Positions 25,163 to 35,494 of a DNA stretch of 64,000 nt are shown here, piece after piece. Below the pieces are notes generated by a model. It saw only the letters and a list, made by a program, of their open reading frames with translations, was not told the DNA's origin and did no database searches. The stretch's first letter is position 1; each line of letters starts with the position of its first letter. The stretch lies in assembly GCF_042666655.1 (NCBI RefSeq), contig NZ_JBHTDE010000005.1:248001-312000 (forward strand). The letters run 5' to 3'. The stretch is from Paracraurococcus sp042666655 (GTDB lineage: Bacteria > Pseudomonadota > Alphaproteobacteria > Acetobacterales > Acetobacteraceae). Position numbers and translations under genes: made by a program.

Positions 25163-26050
25163 ATGACCGAAGACTTCCCCGCCGATCCCTTCGCCGCCTT
25201 CTCCGACCGGCTCGCCGCCCTGACCGCCGCGGCCGCCGCCCGGGTGGTGTCCGTCCATGGCCGCGACGGCCGCGCCCGCTCCGGCCTGCTCTGGGCCGAG
25301 GGGCTGGTGGTCACCGCCGAGGAGGCGCTGGAGCGGGACGACGAGCTGTCGCTGACCCTGCCGGATGGCCGCGTGGTGCCGGCGACGCTGGCCGGGCGCG
25401 ACCCCGGCACCGACGTGGCGCTGCTGAAGGCCGAGACCGGCGGCTTCGTGCCGCTGGCCGCGGCCCCGCCGGCGGCGCTGGCCACCGGCCATGCGGTGCT
25501 GGCGGTCGGCCGCGGCGAATACGGGCCGAGTGCGGCCTTCGGCCTCGCCTCGCTGGTCGGCGGCCCGTGGCGGTCGATGCGCGGCGGCCGGCTGGACCGC
25601 CGCATCCAGCTCGGCCTGCGGCTCGACCCCAGTGCCGAGGGCGGCGCGGTGCTGGACCATGCGGGGCGGCTGGTCGGCATGGCGGTGCCCGGGCCGCGCC
25701 GCCGGGTGCTGGCGATCCCGGCCGAGACGATCGCCCGGTCGGTCGAGCAATTGCGCACCCGCGGCCGGGTCGCCCGCGGCTATCTTGGGCTGGCGATGCA
25801 GCCGGTGCAGGTCGGCGAGGGGCGCGGGCTGATCGTGGTCGGCGTCGATCCGCGCAGCCCGGCGGGGCTGGCCGGGGTGCTGCTGGGCGACGTGCTGGTG
25901 GCCTGGGACGGCGCGCCGCTGGGCTCGGTGCGGGATATGCTGGCGCGGCTCGACCCCGACAGCGTAGGGACGACGGTGACTCTTGAGCTTATCCGCGCCG
26001 GGCTGCCGCATCGCCTGCGGGTCCGGATCGGCGAACGGGCGGCAGCATGA
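25163..26050 (+). CDS. HtrA-like pseudoprotease with PDZ domain
   Basis: This 295-residue protein has a trypsin-like domain (about 25-195) and a PDZ domain (about 205-290, RGYLGLAMQPVQ, SPAGLAGVLLGDVLVAWDG). The fold landmarks of HtrA are present, but the triad is not: the TNNHVV His position reads TAEEAL (Glu54), the TDVALLK Asp84 is kept, and the GNSGG Ser position reads SAEGG (Glu159). It has no signal peptide, unlike Deg/HtrA proteases. It is thus probably a cytoplasmic, non-proteolytic scaffold or sensor. ATGA overlap couples it to a LuxR-type regulator, and grpE-dnaK-dnaJ follow. Database pipelines will likely call it a serine protease. Confidence 0.8.
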   Translation: MTEDFPADPFAAFSDRLAALTAAAAARVVSVHGRDGRARSGLLWAEGLVVTAEEALERDDELSLTLPDGRVVPATLAGRDPGTDVALLKAETGGFVPLAAAPPAALATGHAVLAVGRGEYGPSAAFGLASLVGGPWRSMRGGRLDRRIQLGLRLDPSAEGGAVLDHAGRLVGMAVPGPRRRVLAIPAETIARSVEQLRTRGRVARGYLGLAMQPVQVGEGRGLIVVGVDPRSPAGLAGVLLGDVLVAWDGAPLGSVRDMLARLDPDSVGTTVTLELIRAGLPHRLRVRIGERAAA

Positions 26051-26643
26051 CCATGGTGGCCCTGGCAGACCTACCCCTGAAGCCATCGCGCGCCGGCGCG
26101 TTGCCGGAGCGAGTCCCGGTCGCGGTCGCGCTGCGGCCGGACGACCCGGACCGCGCCGCCCGGCTCGCGGCGCTGTTCGGCGTGCGCGTCGTCACCGACC
26201 CGGCCATGGCCGATGTCCTGGTGGCGGATGCGCCGCCGACCGGGCGCGACGGCCCGCCCGTGCTGGTGCTGGCCGAAGGCGCCGCGGCGGTGGCCGCGCT
26301 GAAGGCAGGCGCCCGGGCGGTGCTGTCGCCCGACGCGCCGGCGGCCCAGCTCGAAGCCACCCTGGCGGCGGTCGCCCGCGGCCTGGCGGTGCTGCCGCCG
26401 GCGGCGCTGGCGTCGCTCGCCGGGCGGGACGCCGTGCCGGTCGAGGCCGGGCTGACCCGGCGGGAGCGCGAGGTGCTCGACCTGCTGGCCGCCGGGGCCT
26501 CCAACAAGGTGATCGCGCGGCGGCTCAACCTGTCCTTCCACACCGCCAAGGCGCATGTCGCCTCGGTGCTGCAGAAGCTGGGTGCGGGCAGCCGGGCGGA
26601 TGCGGTGGCGCGCGGGGCGCGGGCGGGGCTGGTCTTGTTGTAG
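26047..26643 (+). CDS. LuxR-family regulator with degenerate receiver domain
   Basis: The 198-residue protein has an N-terminal receiver-like domain (about 22-115) and a C-terminal LuxR/NarL helix-turn-helix (about 135-195, LTRREREVLDLLAAGASNKV then TAKAHVASVLQKL). The receiver is short and atypical: a possible Asp remains in VLVADAPP, but the switch Thr/Ser is replaced in VLVLAEGA and the Lys position reads AVLSPDAP. It probably works without classic phosphorylation. Its ATG overlaps the stop of the pseudoprotease gene (ATGA), which points to a working pair. The gene ends 95 bp before grpE. Confidence 0.82.
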   Translation: MTMVALADLPLKPSRAGALPERVPVAVALRPDDPDRAARLAALFGVRVVTDPAMADVLVADAPPTGRDGPPVLVLAEGAAAVAALKAGARAVLSPDAPAAQLEATLAAVARGLAVLPPAALASLAGRDAVPVEAGLTRREREVLDLLAAGASNKVIARRLNLSFHTAKAHVASVLQKLGAGSRADAVARGARAGLVLL

Positions 26644-26738
26644 TCCTTCGGGGCCCTCGGCGGTTGCCCTGGCCCCCCGCAGGGACTACCTGACCGGACG
26701 ATCGGCGCCCCTTCCCGGGGCCCCCCATTATCAGATCG

Positions 26739-27314
26739 ATGGATATGAGCGACCCAGCCGAGATGCCGCCGGTGACCCCTGCGGCGGAAGATGCCGCCGC
26801 GGCCCAGGACAATGCCGCTCCCGCTGCCGAACCGACGCCCGAGGAGCGCATCGCCGCGCTCGAGGCCGAGGTGGCGCAGTTCCGCGAGCGCTGGATGCGG
26901 TCGGAGGCGGAGATGCAGAACCTCCGCCACCGGACCCAGCGCGAGGTCGCGGATGCGCGGCAGTACGCCATCCAGAAATTCGCCGGCGACGTGGTGGAGG
27001 CGGCGCAGAACCTGCGCCGCGGCCTCGACGCCCTGCCGGCGCAGGCGGAAGGCGAGCCGGCGATCGTGACCAAGCTGCGCGAGGGCTTCGAGGGCGTCGA
27101 GCGCAGCTTCCTCGGCACGCTGGAACGCAACGGCATCGCCCGCAAGGAGGCGCTCGGCCAGCCCTTCGACCCCGAGCTGCACCAGGCGATGTCGGAGCAG
27201 CCAGCGCCCGAGGGCGTCGCCCCGGGCACCGTGCTGCAGGCCTGGACGCCGGCCTGGACGCTGAACGGGCGGCTGCTGAAGCCGGCGATGGTCGTGGTCG
27301 CCGCGGCGGGCTGA
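26739..27314 (+). CDS. grpE: nucleotide exchange factor GrpE
   Basis: GrpE releases ADP from DnaK. The 191-residue protein has an acidic Ala/Pro-rich N-terminus, a coiled coil (about 37-65, ERIAALEAEVAQFRERWMR), the four-helix region and the C-terminal beta domain with PELHQAMSEQ, GTVLQ and GRLLKPAMV. ATG 26739 or ATG 26745 may be used. It is directly upstream of dnaK, as in many alphaproteobacteria. The 95-bp gap before it holds a stem (TAGTCC...GGACTA) around a GC-rich core that may end the luxR transcript. Confidence 0.95.
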   Translation: MDMSDPAEMPPVTPAAEDAAAAQDNAAPAAEPTPEERIAALEAEVAQFRERWMRSEAEMQNLRHRTQREVADARQYAIQKFAGDVVEAAQNLRRGLDALPAQAEGEPAIVTKLREGFEGVERSFLGTLERNGIARKEALGQPFDPELHQAMSEQPAPEGVAPGTVLQAWTPAWTLNGRLLKPAMVVVAAAG

Positions 27315-27373
27315 AGCAGACCGGGCGGCAGCCGGGCGCTTCCGCCTAATTCTTCGGCAATGGGGCGATAGGG

Positions 27374-27401
27374 CTTGTTCCAGCCCGATCGCGCCAATAC
27401 A
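27374..27401 (+). promoter_or_regulatory. candidate heat-shock (sigma-32) promoter for dnaK
   Basis: CTTGTT (27374-27379) and CCAATACAT (from 27394), 14 bp apart, resemble the alphaproteobacterial sigma-32 pattern CTTGAA/CCCCATnT with several mismatches. It lies in the 243-bp gap before dnaK. The gap also has a CCCGGGTGTCGGCCGCCATCCGG hairpin region, split here as text, and no CIRCE element. Confidence 0.35.
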
Positions 27402-27557
27402 TCCCGGGTGTCGGCCGCCATCCGGTGGCCGGGATCCCACATCCGAACCCGCCAGGTTGCTGCCCCCGCAGGGCAGGTCGGGCGGGGGACATGTTCAGGG
27501 GACGGACGCGGTGCCTCTCTCGGGGCCGCCTCCGCCCGCCGCAGAGGAGAAGTACGG

Positions 27558-29480
<1,923 letters not shown>

Positions 29481-29500
29481 CGCTATCGGGCCAGGGGTCC

Positions 29501-29574
29501 GACAGGGGGCGGCGCCCGGTGATCGTCCCCCGGCCCTGACGGGCCGGGGCGGCGGGGCCGGGCGCCGCTCTGTC
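29501..29574 (+). other. nested hairpin between dnaK and dnaJ
   Basis: An outer pair of arms (GACAGGGGGCGGCGCCCGG, 29501-29519, and CCGGGCGCCGCTCTGTC, 29558-29574) encloses a perfect inner stem CCCCGGCCC-tgac-GGGCCGGGG (29528-29549). It begins 20 bp after the dnaK stop. No T-run follows, so it may be a partial terminator or an RNA processing site that lowers dnaJ output relative to dnaK. Confidence 0.55.
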
Positions 29575-29705
29575 CGGGGCCTGGCATTCCTGGGCCCGAA
29601 CGTCTCGGGCAGGTCTTTTGCGTCCCCGCGGGGACTGGACCGTCGGCGCCGCTGCGGGCGATTCCCCGGGCATAGGCTGGCGGGTTCGTGATACAGGGCT
29701 CGGTC

Positions 29706-30848
29706 ATGGCGAAGCGGGATTACTACGAGATACTCGGCGTCACGCGCGAGGCGACCGAGGACGATCTCAAGAAGGCCTATCGCAAGCAGGCGATGAAGTA
29801 CCACCCTGACCGCAACCAGGGTGACAAGGAGGCCGAGGCCAGGTTCAAGGACCTGAACGAGGCCTATGACGTCCTGAAGGACGGCGAGAAGCGTGCCGCC
29901 TACGACCGCTTCGGCCATGCCGCCTTCGAGCAGGGCGGCGGCGGCGGGGCCGGCGGCAACCCCTTCGGCGGCGGCTTCGAGGACATCTTCGAGGAGATGT
30001 TCGGCCGCTTCGGCGGCGGCCAGCGCGGCGGCGCGCGGCGCCAGGCCAATGGCCGCGGCGCCGACCTGCGCACCATGGTCGAGATCTCGCTCGAGGAAGC
30101 CTATGGCGGGGCCAAGAAGACGGTGCGGGTGCCGTCCTCGGTCAGCTGCGAGGCCTGTTCCGGCAGCGGGGCCGAGGCCGGCAGCACCGCGGCGCAGACC
30201 TGCCCGACCTGCCAGGGCGCCGGCAAGGTCCGCGCCCAGCAGGGTTTCTTCCTGATCGAGCGGACCTGCCCGACCTGCTCGGGCGCCGGCCGCATCATCA
30301 AGAACCCCTGCAAGGTCTGCCAGGGGGCCGGCCGGGTGCAGCGCGACCGCACGCTGAACGTGTCGATCCCGGCGGGGGTGGAGGACGGCACCCGGATCCG
30401 CCTCGCGGGCGAGGGCGAGGCCGGGCTGCGCAGCGCGCCGGCGGGCGACCTCTATGTCGACATCTCGGTGCAGGCGCACCCGATCTTCCAGCGCGACGGG
30501 GCGAACATCTTCGTCCGCGTGCCGCTGCGGATGACCCAGGCGGCGCTCGGCGGGGCGGTCGAGGTGCCCAGCATCGACGGCGGCAGGTCGCGGGTGACCA
30601 TCCCGGCCGGCACCCAGGCCGGCGACCAGTTCCGGCTGCGCGGCAAGGGCTTTTCCGTCCTGCGCAGCGCGGTGCGGGGCGACATGTTCGTCCAGGTCTC
30701 GGTCGAGACGCCGCAGAACCTGTCGCCGAAGCAGCGCGAGCTGCTGGAGCAGTTCGAAGCCGAGGCGGTCCAGGGCGGCCGCAGCAGCCCCGAAAGCGAG
30801 GGCTTCTTCGCCAAGGTGGCGGCCTTCTGGGACGGGCTGGGACGGTAG
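29706..30848 (+). CDS. dnaJ: molecular chaperone DnaJ (Hsp40)
   Basis: DnaJ delivers substrates to DnaK and stimulates its ATPase. The 380-residue protein has the J domain with HPD (MKYHPDRNQGD, about 33-42), a Gly/Phe-rich linker (GGGGGAGGNPFGGGF), four CxxCxGxG zinc repeats (CEACSGSG, CPTCQGAG, CPTCSGAG, CKVCQGAG, about 150-220) and the C-terminal substrate-binding domains. ATG 29706 is used. The gap to dnaK holds the nested hairpin described separately. Confidence 0.97.
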   Translation: MAKRDYYEILGVTREATEDDLKKAYRKQAMKYHPDRNQGDKEAEARFKDLNEAYDVLKDGEKRAAYDRFGHAAFEQGGGGGAGGNPFGGGFEDIFEEMFGRFGGGQRGGARRQANGRGADLRTMVEISLEEAYGGAKKTVRVPSSVSCEACSGSGAEAGSTAAQTCPTCQGAGKVRAQQGFFLIERTCPTCSGAGRIIKNPCKVCQGAGRVQRDRTLNVSIPAGVEDGTRIRLAGEGEAGLRSAPAGDLYVDISVQAHPIFQRDGANIFVRVPLRMTQAALGGAVEVPSIDGGRSRVTIPAGTQAGDQFRLRGKGFSVLRSAVRGDMFVQVSVETPQNLSPKQRELLEQFEAEAVQGGRSSPESEGFFAKVAAFWDGLGR

Positions 30849-30886
30849 GGCGCCCGCGGCCCGGCCGCGCGGCACTGGCAACCGGG

Positions 30887-30920
30887 GCGGTTCGATTCGT
30901 TCGAATCGCCTGGGAACCGC
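30887..30920. other. nested palindrome after dnaJ
   Basis: GCGGTTC and GAACCGC (7-bp arms) enclose the smaller palindrome GATTCG-tt-CGAATC. It lies 38 bp after the dnaJ stop and without a T-run. A C10 homopolymer (31022-31031) lies further on, before the PRC-barrel gene. A bidirectional operator or a Rho-type terminator hairpin are both possible. Confidence 0.4.
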
Positions 30921-31059
30921 CGAGATGATTCCACGTTCATCCTGACAGCCGTCGCACTTCCCCCCAGCGACGGTCATGGCAGGCGGCGGTGCGGACGCGG
31001 TCCCACCCGCATCGCCGCCCGCCCCCCCCCCTTTCCCTTCGAACATATCGAGGTCCCGC

Positions 31060-31479
31060 ATGGCGGAGATGGAAGGCGCCGTGACCCCCGGCGCCGGCGA
31101 TGTCGCGCGCGAGGAAACCCCCCAGCTGATCGCCGCCGGCAAGGTGGCCGGCACGCCGGTCTTCGACCGCGCCGGCGAGAGGCTGGGGACGATCGAGGAC
31201 CTGATGCTCGACAAGCAGTCCGGCCGGGTCGCCTATGCGGTCATGCGCTTCGGCGGCTTCCTTGGCATCGGCGAGCGGGTGCATCCGCTGCCCTGGTCGG
31301 TGTTGCGCTACGACGTGCCGATCGGCGGCTATGTGGTCGAGCTGGACAGCGACAGGCTGCAGGGCGCGCCGGCCTACGGGCCGGGCGACGCGCCGGACTG
31401 GACGAGCCGCGACTGGGGCCGCAGCGTCGACGATTACTGGGGCGCCCGCTCGATCTGGGGCGCCCCCGGCAGCAGCTAG
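31060..31479 (+). CDS. cytoplasmic PRC-barrel domain protein
   Basis: The 139-residue protein is a single PRC-barrel (about 24-110) with GTPVFDRAGERLGTIEDLML, YAVMRFGGFLGIGERVHPLPW and a Trp/Asp-rich C-terminal tail (GARSIWG). It has no signal peptide. The ATG at 31060 has a GAGG at 31051; translation upstream reads through a C-run and a Pro-rich stretch and is less likely. Proteins of this kind are common in Acetobacteraceae, with no defined function. It shares the FGGFLGIG turn with the exported PRC-barrel at 19 kb. Confidence 0.8.
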   Translation: MAEMEGAVTPGAGDVAREETPQLIAAGKVAGTPVFDRAGERLGTIEDLMLDKQSGRVAYAVMRFGGFLGIGERVHPLPWSVLRYDVPIGGYVVELDSDRLQGAPAYGPGDAPDWTSRDWGRSVDDYWGARSIWGAPGSS

Positions 31480-31574
31480 CAAGGCCGGAGCGGGGCAGGA
31501 CCCTCACGGAGATGGATGCGGGGCCGGGCGCCCGCGTCCGACGGGGGAGACTGCCGCCGCCCCTGGCCTTTCCT

Positions 31575-32147
31575 TCAGGCGCCGAGCCGCCTCGCCTGCT
31601 CCGCCACCCGCGCGCCAAACAGCCGCGCCGTCTCCAGGTCGCCCGGCAGCATCTCCTCGACCGAGGCGTCGGAGGGCGACTGTGCCAGCGCGCCGGTCGA
31701 GCCCGCGAGCCAGTTCACGTCGTTGCGCTGCGCCGCCTTGGCGTTGGCGGGCAGCATCCCGGTGCCGACCCAGAGCATGCCGTGCTGCATCGCCAGGGTC
31801 ACCAGGTAGGCGATGGTCGAGCCCTTGTCGCCGTTGATCGAGGCGGAGTTGGTGAAGCCGGCCGCCAGCTTGTCCTTCCAGGCCTGGCCGTACCAGGGCT
31901 TCGAGGACGCGTCGGCGAACCTTTTGAACTGCCAGGACACGCTGCCCATGTAGGTGGGCGAGCCGAAGACGATGGCGTCGGCGGCGGCCAGCGCCTCCCA
32001 GCCGCCCGCGGGCAGGTGGCCTTCCGGGTCGATGGCGATGGCTTGGGCTTCTGTGCCGGGCACGCCGGCGGCACCGGCCAGGACGGACTCGGCGACGCGG
32101 CGGGTATGGCCGTAGCCGGAATGATAGACGATCGCGAGCTTGGTCAC
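31575..32147 (-). CDS. flavodoxin-family NAD(P)H:quinone oxidoreductase (WrbA-type)
   Basis: This 190-residue FMN-binding protein has the phosphate-loop KLAIVYHSGYGHTRRVAE near the start, SPTYMGSVSW for the isoalloxazine ring, and the WrbA-type FTNSAS stretch after residue 90. Such enzymes reduce quinones by two electrons and protect against redox cyclers. GTG 32147 has AGGAG eight bases upstream. It diverges from dapB with a 180-bp gap, so the two promoters share that region. Confidence 0.85.
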   Translation of the reverse strand: MTKLAIVYHSGYGHTRRVAESVLAGAAGVPGTEAQAIAIDPEGHLPAGGWEALAAADAIVFGSPTYMGSVSWQFKRFADASSKPWYGQAWKDKLAAGFTNSASINGDKGSTIAYLVTLAMQHGMLWVGTGMLPANAKAAQRNDVNWLAGSTGALAQSPSDASVEEMLPGDLETARLFGARVAEQARRLGA

Positions 32148-32327
32148 GGGATTCTCCTGCGGGTCCGCGGTGGACGTGCAGGTGTTCTCGTGCCGGGCCG
32201 TCGCGTTCTCCAATCGATTGGCCGAATGATCGCCATCACCGCGGCGCGGCTTGCGCGCCTCCGGGGGCTTGCTGGCGCCGCGGCGCCCGGCCATGACGGG
32301 CGCGGAATCCGCTTCGGAGACACGCGC

Positions 32328-33098
32328 ATGCCCGTCCGCATCGGTATCGCCGGCATCGCCGGCCGCATGGGTCGCCTGCTGGCCGAGGAGGCCGTGGCCG
32401 CCGGCGCCGCGGTCGCCGGCGGCACCCGCCGCCAGGCCGGCGGCGAGGCCCCGGCGCCCATCCTGCCCGACATCGCCGCGCTGTTCGCGGCCTGCGACGT
32501 GGTGATCGACTTCACCCATGCCTCGGCCGCGGCGGCCCATGCGGCGGCGGCCGCCGCGGCGGGGAAGCCCCTCGTGCTCGGCACCTCGGGCCTTTCGGCC
32601 GAGCAGGAGGCCGCGGTGGCCCAGGCGGCCGGGCGCACCGCCATCGTCTACGCCGCCAATTTCGCCCCGGGCGTGAACCTGTTCCTCGCCATCGCCGAGC
32701 GCATGGCCGCCGCCCTGCCGCCCGAGCAGTACGACGCCGAGATCGTCGAGATGCATCACCGCCAGAAGGTCGATGCGCCGTCCGGCACCGCGGTCGCGCT
32801 CGGCCGCGCGGTGGCGCGGGGGCGGGGGACGACGTTGGAGGCAGCCGGCACCGAGAGCGGGCGGGACGGCCATACCGGCGCGCGGCGGACCGGCGCCATC
32901 GGCTTCGCGGCTCTGCGTGGCGGCCAGGTGGTGGGGGAGCACACGCTGCTCTTCGCCGCCGGGTCGGAGCACATCGCCCTGACCCATCGCAGCTTCGACC
33001 GCCGGGTCTATGCCACCGGGGCGGTGCGCGCCGCGATGTGGCTGCAGGGCCGGACTCCGGGTCTTTATGACATGAAGCATGTGCTTGGCATGGGCTGA
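32328..33098 (+). CDS. dapB: 4-hydroxy-tetrahydrodipicolinate reductase
   Basis: DapB makes tetrahydrodipicolinate in the lysine/diaminopimelate route. The 256-residue protein has the dinucleotide motif GIAGIAGRMGR at residues 6-16, the active-site block EMHHRQKVDAPSGTA, and ends in the family's GLYDMKHVLG. The start is ATG 32328. metK follows after 180 bp on the same strand. Confidence 0.96.
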   Translation: MPVRIGIAGIAGRMGRLLAEEAVAAGAAVAGGTRRQAGGEAPAPILPDIAALFAACDVVIDFTHASAAAAHAAAAAAAGKPLVLGTSGLSAEQEAAVAQAAGRTAIVYAANFAPGVNLFLAIAERMAAALPPEQYDAEIVEMHHRQKVDAPSGTAVALGRAVARGRGTTLEAAGTESGRDGHTGARRTGAIGFAALRGGQVVGEHTLLFAAGSEHIALTHRSFDRRVYATGAVRAAMWLQGRTPGLYDMKHVLGMG

Positions 33099-33107
33099 CG
33101 CCGGGGA

Positions 33108-33137
33108 TTGATCCGTCACATAAGCATGTCTTTATGT
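33108..33137 (+). promoter_or_regulatory. metK promoter with overlapping 20-bp operator-like palindrome
   Basis: TTGATC (33108-33113) and TTTATG (33131-33136), 17 bp apart, can form a sigma-70 promoter. The imperfect palindrome ACATAAgcATgtCTTTATGT (33118-33137; arms ACATAA and TTATGT) covers its spacer and -10. Two changes in the left arm break the full ACATAAAG...CTTTATGT symmetry. From memory this resembles ArsR-type SahR/SamR operators of methionine/SAM-cycle genes in proteobacteria. The rest of the gap shows no SAM riboswitch core. Confidence 0.5.
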
Positions 33138-33278
33138 CTTCGGCCTTGACCCCCCGCCGCCCGGCTGCGAAACACCCGGCCAACGGGCAGGCGCGCGCGC
33201 TGCAACGCGCCCATGCGCCCAACTGGCCAGGCGGGGGTTCCATCGATCCCCGCACGCGACAAGAGGACGAATCACGCC

Positions 33279-34466
<1,188 letters not shown>

Positions 34467-34490
34467 TACGCCCGGCGATATCGGCTATCG

Positions 34491-34521
34491 GGGGCGGTGC
34501 TGCGGCACCGCCCCTTTTTTT
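34491..34521 (+). terminator. intrinsic terminator of metK
   Basis: A perfect 10-bp stem GGGGCGGTGC-tgcg-GCACCGCCCC is followed by seven T. It is the clearest Rho-independent terminator of the window. It ends 15 bases before the trmB start codon, so trmB needs read-through or a promoter not seen here. Confidence 0.9.
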
Positions 34522-34536
34522 ATCCTGGACCCCTGC

Positions 34537-35253
34537 ATGACCGCCGACCGCCCGCCCCTCGCCGAGGGCGTCCCCGACCGCCTCTATGGCCGCCGCCGCA
34601 GCCACCCGCTGCGCGCCCGGCAGCAGGAATTGCTGGACGCCACCCTGCCGCGGCTGCGGCTCGATGCCGCCCAGGCCGCCGACCCGCGCGCCGCCTTCGG
34701 CACCCCGGTCGAGGCGCTGTGGCTGGAGGTCGGCTTCGGCGGCGGCGAACACGCCCTGGCGCATGTCGAGCGCCACCCGGGGGTCGGCTACATCGCCTCC
34801 GAGGTCTTCGAGAACGGGCTCTGCTCCCTGCTGTCGCGCCTGGTCGCCGAGGGCGAGGAGGCGACCGGCGCGCTGCCGCCGCACCTGCGCCTCTGGCCGC
34901 AGGATGCGCGGCACCTGCTGGGGCTGCTGCCGGAAGGGTCGCTCGACCGGCTGTTCCTGATGTTCCCGGATCCCTGGCCGAAGGCCCGCCATGCCAAGCG
35001 GCGCTTCGTCAACCCGACCCTGCTGCCGCTGGTGGCGCGCGCGCTGCGGCCGGGCGGCGAATGGCGGATCGCCACGGACGACCCGACCTACCAGGGCTGG
35101 GTCGCCGAGGTCATGGCCGGCCAGGCGCTGTTCGACGTGCCGCCGCCGGCCACCGCGCGGCCCGAGGGCTGGCCGCCGACCCGCTACGAGGCCAAGGCGC
35201 TGCGCGAGGGGCGCCGCCCGCTCTATTGGACGCTCAGCCGCCGAGCCGGCTGA
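34537..35253 (+). CDS. trmB: tRNA (guanine-N7)-methyltransferase
   Basis: TrmB adds m7G at position 46 of tRNAs using SAM. The 238-residue protein has the SAM-binding LEVGFGGGEHAL (about 66) and the family's FPDPWPK motif in LFLMFPDPWPKARHAKRRF. ATG 34537 is used. It lies right behind the metK terminator. Its 3' end overlaps a small convergent gene by 20 bp. Confidence 0.95.
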   Translation: MTADRPPLAEGVPDRLYGRRRSHPLRARQQELLDATLPRLRLDAAQAADPRAAFGTPVEALWLEVGFGGGEHALAHVERHPGVGYIASEVFENGLCSLLSRLVAEGEEATGALPPHLRLWPQDARHLLGLLPEGSLDRLFLMFPDPWPKARHAKRRFVNPTLLPLVARALRPGGEWRIATDDPTYQGWVAEVMAGQALFDVPPPATARPEGWPPTRYEAKALREGRRPLYWTLSRRAG

Positions 35254-35494
35254 CCAAGGCCGCCAGCGCGTCCTCGATCTCCGCATCCGGCAGCATGTCG
35301 AGGCCGGGAAAGAGATCGAGCCCGAGCGCCCGCTTCGTGGCATAGCCGAGGATCAGCAGCGTCAGCAGCACCGTGCCGCCGACCAGATGGAAGACCGCCG
35401 CCTGGAGCAGCGAGGCAGCCTCCCGTCGCAAGGCGGGCGGCAGGACGCGGCGCGGCCTGGCGGCAAGGGCAGACGGGGTCCGGGCTATGTCCAT
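35234..35494 (-). CDS. small single-pass membrane protein
   Basis: The 86-residue protein has a basic Ala/Arg/Pro-rich N-terminus, one transmembrane helix (LLQAAVFHLVGGTVLLTLLILGY, split over residues 37-59 approximately) and an acidic C-terminus (DAEIEDALAALVSRLGG). I recognise no family. ATG 35494 is on the minus strand only 2 bp from the ATG of the divergent SGNH gene. The stop region overlaps trmB on the other strand by 20 bp. Confidence 0.55.
   Translation of the reverse strand: MDIARTPSALAARPRRVLPPALRREAASLLQAAVFHLVGGTVLLTLLILGYATKRALGLDLFPGLDMLPDAEIEDALAALVSRLGG

Noticed and set aside
33138..33278. SAM riboswitch before metK
   Set aside because: I could not find the conserved core or pseudoknot of SAM-I, SAM-II or SAM/SAH riboswitches; the palindrome further upstream is a better explanation of control.
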